DNA of 13,180 bases from Acidobacteriota bacterium (lineage in GTDB: Bacteria > Acidobacteriota > Thermoanaerobaculia > Thermoanaerobaculales > Thermoanaerobaculaceae). The stretch covers positions 1 through 13,180 of the forward strand of contig JAJXUY010000018.1 of NCBI GenBank assembly GCA_021782525.1, given 5' to 3'. The notes beneath the pieces are model-generated. The model did not search any database, was not told the DNA's origin, and was given only the letters and a program-made list of their open reading frames with translations. Positions 12,074-13,180 of the stretch are shown here, piece by piece (the first letter of the stretch is position 1; each line of letters begins with the position of its first letter). The position numbers and the translations under genes are program-made.

Positions 12074-12526
12074 GTGAAGAGTCTGGGAAGACGTTGCGGT
12101 GAGGCGTACCGGCCCGGCCGGCGTGCCCGGGTCGCCTGCGCCTGCACGATCCTGGCGGCGCTGCTCGCGGGGTGCGCACCGATCGAGACGAGCGCGCGGC
12201 GGACGGAGCCGCGGACGCGCCGGCCGCGCCCGGCCGACGCCCCGGTCGCGTTGCTCGACGAGCCGGTTCCGGCTCATCCGCACAAGGTCATCGGCAGTGT
12301 GCAGGCCCGTGTCTACCTGGCCGAGGGCGGCCGGGTGGCGGCGACGCGAGCAGAGATCATCGCCGCGCTGAAGAAGCAGGCGCGGGCGCTGGGTGGCGAC
12401 GCCCTGCTCCCGATTGCGGTCACGCCGGACGCCGGCGGCAGCGTGGGGGCCCCGCCGGTGGGACAGGTCCGGCTCGGCAGCAGCGAGATCTGGAGCGCGC
12501 TGGTCATCGTCTGGCTGCAACCGTAG
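12074..12526 (+). CDS. Putative lipoprotein with heavy-metal-binding-domain-like fold
   Basis: This encodes 150 aa from GTG 12074, with a GGGGGTGA stretch just upstream. GTG 12026 and GTG 12062 are in frame and also possible. The N-terminus is Arg-rich, followed by a hydrophobic run and the lipobox LAGC with Cys 34. The mature domain has KVIGSVQARVYL, TRAEIIAALKKQARALGGDA and a final strand WSALVIVWLQ. This arrangement (strand, helix with an L-G-G-D/N-A turn, strand) is like small YbjQ/UPF0145-type domains and related lipoproteins. Its function is unknown. Confidence 0.72.
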   Translation: MKSLGRRCGEAYRPGRRARVACACTILAALLAGCAPIETSARRTEPRTRRPRPADAPVALLDEPVPAHPHKVIGSVQARVYLAEGGRVAATRAEIIAALKKQARALGGDALLPIAVTPDAGGSVGAPPVGQVRLGSSEIWSALVIVWLQP

Positions 12527-12554
12527 CGCCGCAGGCCCGCGGGAGGGTGATGCG

Positions 12555-13004
12555 ATGGCGAACGCCGGCTCTCTGATCGTCTTCGAGGATGAGCGCTTCA
12601 CGGTCGCGCACGAGGCGGGGTGCGCGGTGCCCGGCTACCTGATCGTCCGTCTGAAGGACGGCTCGACCTCGTACGGCGACCTCGCCCCGGAGGCGGCGCA
12701 GGCGCTCGGGACACTGCTCGCCCGCGCGGTGCGCGCGGTCGAGGCCGCGGTCGGCGCCGACCGCGTCTACGTGCTGACGTTCGCCGAGCTCGACCGGCGG
12801 CTGCACGTCCACCTCTTCCCACGGGCGCCGTGGCTGCTCGAGGCGTACCGGCGCGCCACCAGGAGCCGGGAGCGGCCGGTCAACGGCCCGGCGCTGTTCG
12901 AGTGGGCGCGGGCGACGTTCGCGGCCGGCTGTGCCCTGCCGCCCGGCGCCGGGTCCGTTGCCGAGGCGTGCGCGGCGCTGCGCGAGCGCCTGCGCGGCCG
13001 TTGA
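12555..13004 (+). CDS. HIT-like (histidine triad) family protein
   Basis: This encodes 149 aa from ATG 12555, with GGGAGGG at 12541-12547. The frame is open to 12393, but that part overlaps the lipoprotein gene. The early strand GYLIVRLKDG, the helix LAPEAAQALGTLLARAVRAVEAAVG (43-67), the strand RVYVLTFAELD and the motif RLHVHLFPR (82-90) follow HIT hydrolase/transferase order. Aligned on the conserved P-R, the triad HxHxH reads R82-L-H84-V-H86: the first His is Arg, while the middle His, the usual nucleophile, is kept. A nucleotide-related hydrolase is possible but not certain. Confidence 0.75.
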   Translation: MANAGSLIVFEDERFTVAHEAGCAVPGYLIVRLKDGSTSYGDLAPEAAQALGTLLARAVRAVEAAVGADRVYVLTFAELDRRLHVHLFPRAPWLLEAYRRATRSRERPVNGPALFEWARATFAAGCALPPGAGSVAEACAALRERLRGR

Positions 13005-13009
13005 CGGGC

Positions 13010-13039
13010 TTGGCGGCGGCGCCGGGGCCCCGCTACACT
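13010..13039 (+). promoter_or_regulatory. Candidate promoter before the last gene
   Basis: TTGGCG (13010-13015), an 18-base spacer and TACACT (13034-13039) resemble a sigma-70 promoter. The ATG at 13050 is about ten bases after the -10, so the transcript would have almost no leader. Confidence 0.5.
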
Positions 13040-13049
13040 CCCGCCCCGC

Positions 13050-13180
13050 ATGACGACCACGCTCGAGTCCGTCCCGTGGCGCTGGGTGGCGCTTTTCTTC
13101 GCCGTTGCGCTCCTCGGCGCCGCTCCGTTCAACCTCGGCCTCGCCGCGCCGTGGCTGCGCGCGAACCTGGCCGGCACGCC
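13050..13180 (+). CDS. Start of a membrane protein (cut by window edge)
   Basis: The frame from ATG 13050 stays open to the window end (about 44 residues). After MTTTLESVPWRW comes a hydrophobic segment (about 12-33), then NLGLAAPWLR, as at the start of a multi-pass membrane protein. No family can be named from this piece. The start fits the candidate promoter and differs from the upstream gene by a 45-base gap. Confidence 0.55.
   Translation, partial: MTTTLESVPWRWVALFFAVALLGAAPFNLGLAAPWLRANLAGT

Noticed and set aside
11188..12179. Long minus-strand open frames (309-319 aa)
   Set aside because: Arg/Pro-rich shadows of the lipoprotein genes, which have lipoboxes and good starts.

Overview
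The left two thirds of the window (about 1-8500) is an integron gene-cassette array. Thirteen attC recombination sites separate twelve complete or altered cassettes; most cassettes hold one or two short genes. Each attC can be recognised without a database: it starts with an RYYYAAC box, ends with a GTTRRRY box, and its two arms are complementary apart from one extra base in the left arm. In most cassettes the first 7-12 bases are also complementary to the box that opens that cassette's own attC. Six sites are exactly 98 bp and nearly identical (398, 1254, 1990, 3974, 4908, 7399), as in sedentary chromosomal integrons. Other sites belong to different types, so the array is a mosaic. No integrase gene is present. 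Cassette polarity puts attI/intI, if it exists, to the left of base 1.

Cassettes from left to right: a small two-helix membrane protein; a 247-aa two-helix membrane-anchored protein; a secreted 206-aa protein; an unknown 139-aa protein; a two-gene cassette (winged-helix protein plus winged-helix/DUF4145-HEPN-like protein); a DUF5677-like protein; a SAM methyltransferase; a minus-strand RHH/RelE-ParE toxin-antitoxin pair; a minus-strand 130-aa conserved hypothetical next to an inverted attC; a small membrane protein; a DUF2007-like protein with a membrane anchor; and a four-helix membrane protein. Orphan genes, toxin-antitoxin pairs and possible defence genes are what one expects in such arrays. 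The two-gene cassette (2623-4065) is the best candidate for an undescribed system.

The array decays to the right. The 8433 site has lost its right box. It is followed by a truncated HicB-antitoxin start fused to the leader of a dihydrofolate-reductase-family gene (8666-9334). A half attC of the 98-bp family lies beyond that gene (9450-9511), so the reductase itself may be a fossil cassette.

From about 9550 the sequence is visibly more GC-rich and looks like ordinary chromosome. It has a DUF4386 membrane protein, a zinc-ribbon/DUF2007 protein, a cupin gene broken by one in-frame TGA, an alpha/beta-hydrolase remnant, two lipoproteins, a HIT-like protein and the start of a membrane protein. Lipoboxes, Shine-Dalgarno sites and high GC suggest a diderm soil or sediment bacterium (Myxococcota, Gemmatimonadota, Rokubacteria/Methylomirabilota or similar). 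I cannot fix the phylum from sequence alone.
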